DNA from: CAYNFH01 sp964396385
GTDB lineage: Bacteria > Armatimonadota > Chthonomonadetes > Chthonomonadales > CAJBBX01
Assembly: GCA_964396385.1 (NCBI GenBank)
Contig: CAYNFH010000295.1
Location: 1-6,487 of the forward strand
Reading direction: 5' to 3'
Length of the DNA stretch: 6,487 bases
A program made the translations under genes and the position numbers. Of this stretch, positions 5,738 through 6,487 are shown piece after piece. Position 1 is the stretch's first letter, and the number at the start of each line of letters is the position of its first letter. The notes below the pieces were generated by a model. That model was not told the DNA's origin. It did not search any database and worked only from the letters and a program-made list of their open reading frames with translations.

Positions 5738-6487
5738 CTAGAAGCCAGGGCAGCCTGCTTTGGGGATCGGCTCGCCGAAGTCCATGCTCCAGTCCGGGTA
5801 GCCGACGCCGGGAACGTTGGTGCGATGAAACACGTCGTTGGACATGTACTTTGCCCAATTGAGTGCATTGCCAACCTTCTTGCCCGCCTTGCAGTAGGAG
5901 ATGATGGTGAAGAACTTGGCGTGTCCGTCCATGAAGGAGTAGTTCTGCCCGCCTCCGTGCCTCGGAAGGTTGTCGCTCCAGTTCCAGTCCTGGTTGTCGT
6001 GTACCACCCGGTTCCACTGGGTCCAGATGGTGTAGTCGCCTATGATCTTTCGGGCTTGTGTATGTTGAGCGTTGTCAGACCATCCGGTGTTCTGCCCCTC
6101 GCCGAGGTACACGGTCTCGGCGGGTCGCTGTATGCTGGATTCCGGATTGCCCCGCCCGTTTCCGGCCGCCCAGTTGTTGACGCAGTAGCTGATCAGGACG
6201 TGGTCTTCAGAGATACGTGGATCGCTCGGGCACTTGTAAATGTCCCAGTTCTTCACGTACGGGTAGATTATCCACTGCCACTGAAGGCCCGGCAGTGGAT
6301 TATCCTGGCTGCAGCCCGGAGGCGAATAGGCGCAGTCACCGCCGCCAGAAGCCAGCCTTCCGTCGTTATCGGTATTGTACATCATGGCGCCGAGTGTGAG
6401 CTGCTTCAGGTTACTCAGGCACGATGCGGCCCGAGCCTTCTCTCTTGCCTGGGCGAACACCGGGAACAGGATTGCCGCAAGAATCGC
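5738..6487 (-). CDS. Prepilin-like protein with H-X9-DG domain (DUF1559-type; 5' end outside window)
   Basis: The frame runs through the right edge, giving 249 visible residues. The GTG at 6460 is not the real start: the nine codons before it read AILAAILFP, the end of the type IV pilin-like N-terminal helix, so the cleavage and methylation motif should lie just upstream. In order are AILFPVFAQAREKAR, then SCLSNLKQL (the usual follow-on in this family), a PYVKNWDIYKCPSD segment at about 76-89 of the visible part, and HGGGQNYSFMDG, in which H177 is followed by nine residues and then D187-G188. The last is the prepilin-processing-associated H-X9-DG signature. The family resembles type II secretion pseudopilins and is often present in many copies per genome; exact roles are mostly unknown. 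Visible length is normal and no frameshift is seen. It is separated from the downstream TPR gene by an intrinsic terminator, so it is probably its own transcription unit. Confidence 0.9.
   Translation of the reverse strand, partial: AILAAILFPVFAQAREKARAASCLSNLKQLTLGAMMYNTDNDGRLASGGGDCAYSPPGCSQDNPLPGLQWQWIIYPYVKNWDIYKCPSDPRISEDHVLISYCVNNWAAGNGRGNPESSIQRPAETVYLGEGQNTGWSDNAQHTQARKIIGDYTIWTQWNRVVHDNQDWNWSDNLPRHGGGQNYSFMDGHAKFFTIISYCKAGKKVGNALNWAKYMSNDVFHRTNVPGVGYPDWSMDFGEPIPKAGCPGF

Noticed and set aside
6458..6460. GTG6460 as the start of the H-X9-DG gene
   Set aside because: The codons before it continue the conserved pilin-like helix (AILAAILFP), so the real start lies beyond the window.

Overview
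The window is GC-rich bacterial DNA holding five protein genes and several short-unit tandem repeats. No RNA genes, CRISPR array or insertion sequence are visible. The best taxonomic clue is the right-edge gene. It encodes a prepilin-like protein with the stretch AILFPVFAQAREKAR just inside its N-terminal helix and an H-X9-DG motif near its C-terminus. This combination is very typical of Armatimonadota, though related proteins occur in Planctomycetota, Verrucomicrobiota and Lentisphaerota. The phylum call is an inference from family knowledge, not something proved here.

Layout: (1) bases 1-70 are heptamer repeats (CAACCTT and CAACCAT), open in frame with the gene that follows. (2) 1-1290 (+) is an FG-GAP/VCBS beta-propeller protein with a C-terminal ASPIC/UnbV domain (CRTAC1-like), cut by the left edge. 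(3) 1303-2556 (+) is a membrane-anchored TPR protein, 12 nt downstream and in the same operon. (4) The 70-nt convergent gap 2557-2626 is filled largely by octamer repeats of the form TGACNNGG, arranged so that both flanking TGA stop codons are the first unit of an array. (5) 2627-4306 (-) is a second CRTAC1-like protein, an intact lipoprotein. (6) 4315-5619 (-) is a second TPR protein, upstream of it in the same operon. (7) 5620-5737 is intergenic and holds a clear minus-strand intrinsic terminator. (8) 5738-6487 (-) is the H-X9-DG prepilin-like gene, cut by the right edge.

Genes 2+3 and 5+6 are therefore two paralogous propeller/TPR modules facing each other tail to tail, with the order of the two genes swapped relative to transcription. 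In each module the TPR partner has one N-terminal membrane helix and an outward-facing repeat domain, and the propeller partner is exported (seen directly only for the intact copy, which has a lipobox). A plausible but unproven reading is a cell-envelope scaffold (TPR) paired with a calcium-binding propeller ligand. The plus-strand propeller lacks, in what is visible, the two N-terminal propeller repeats of its paralogue; heptamer repeats lie where they should be.
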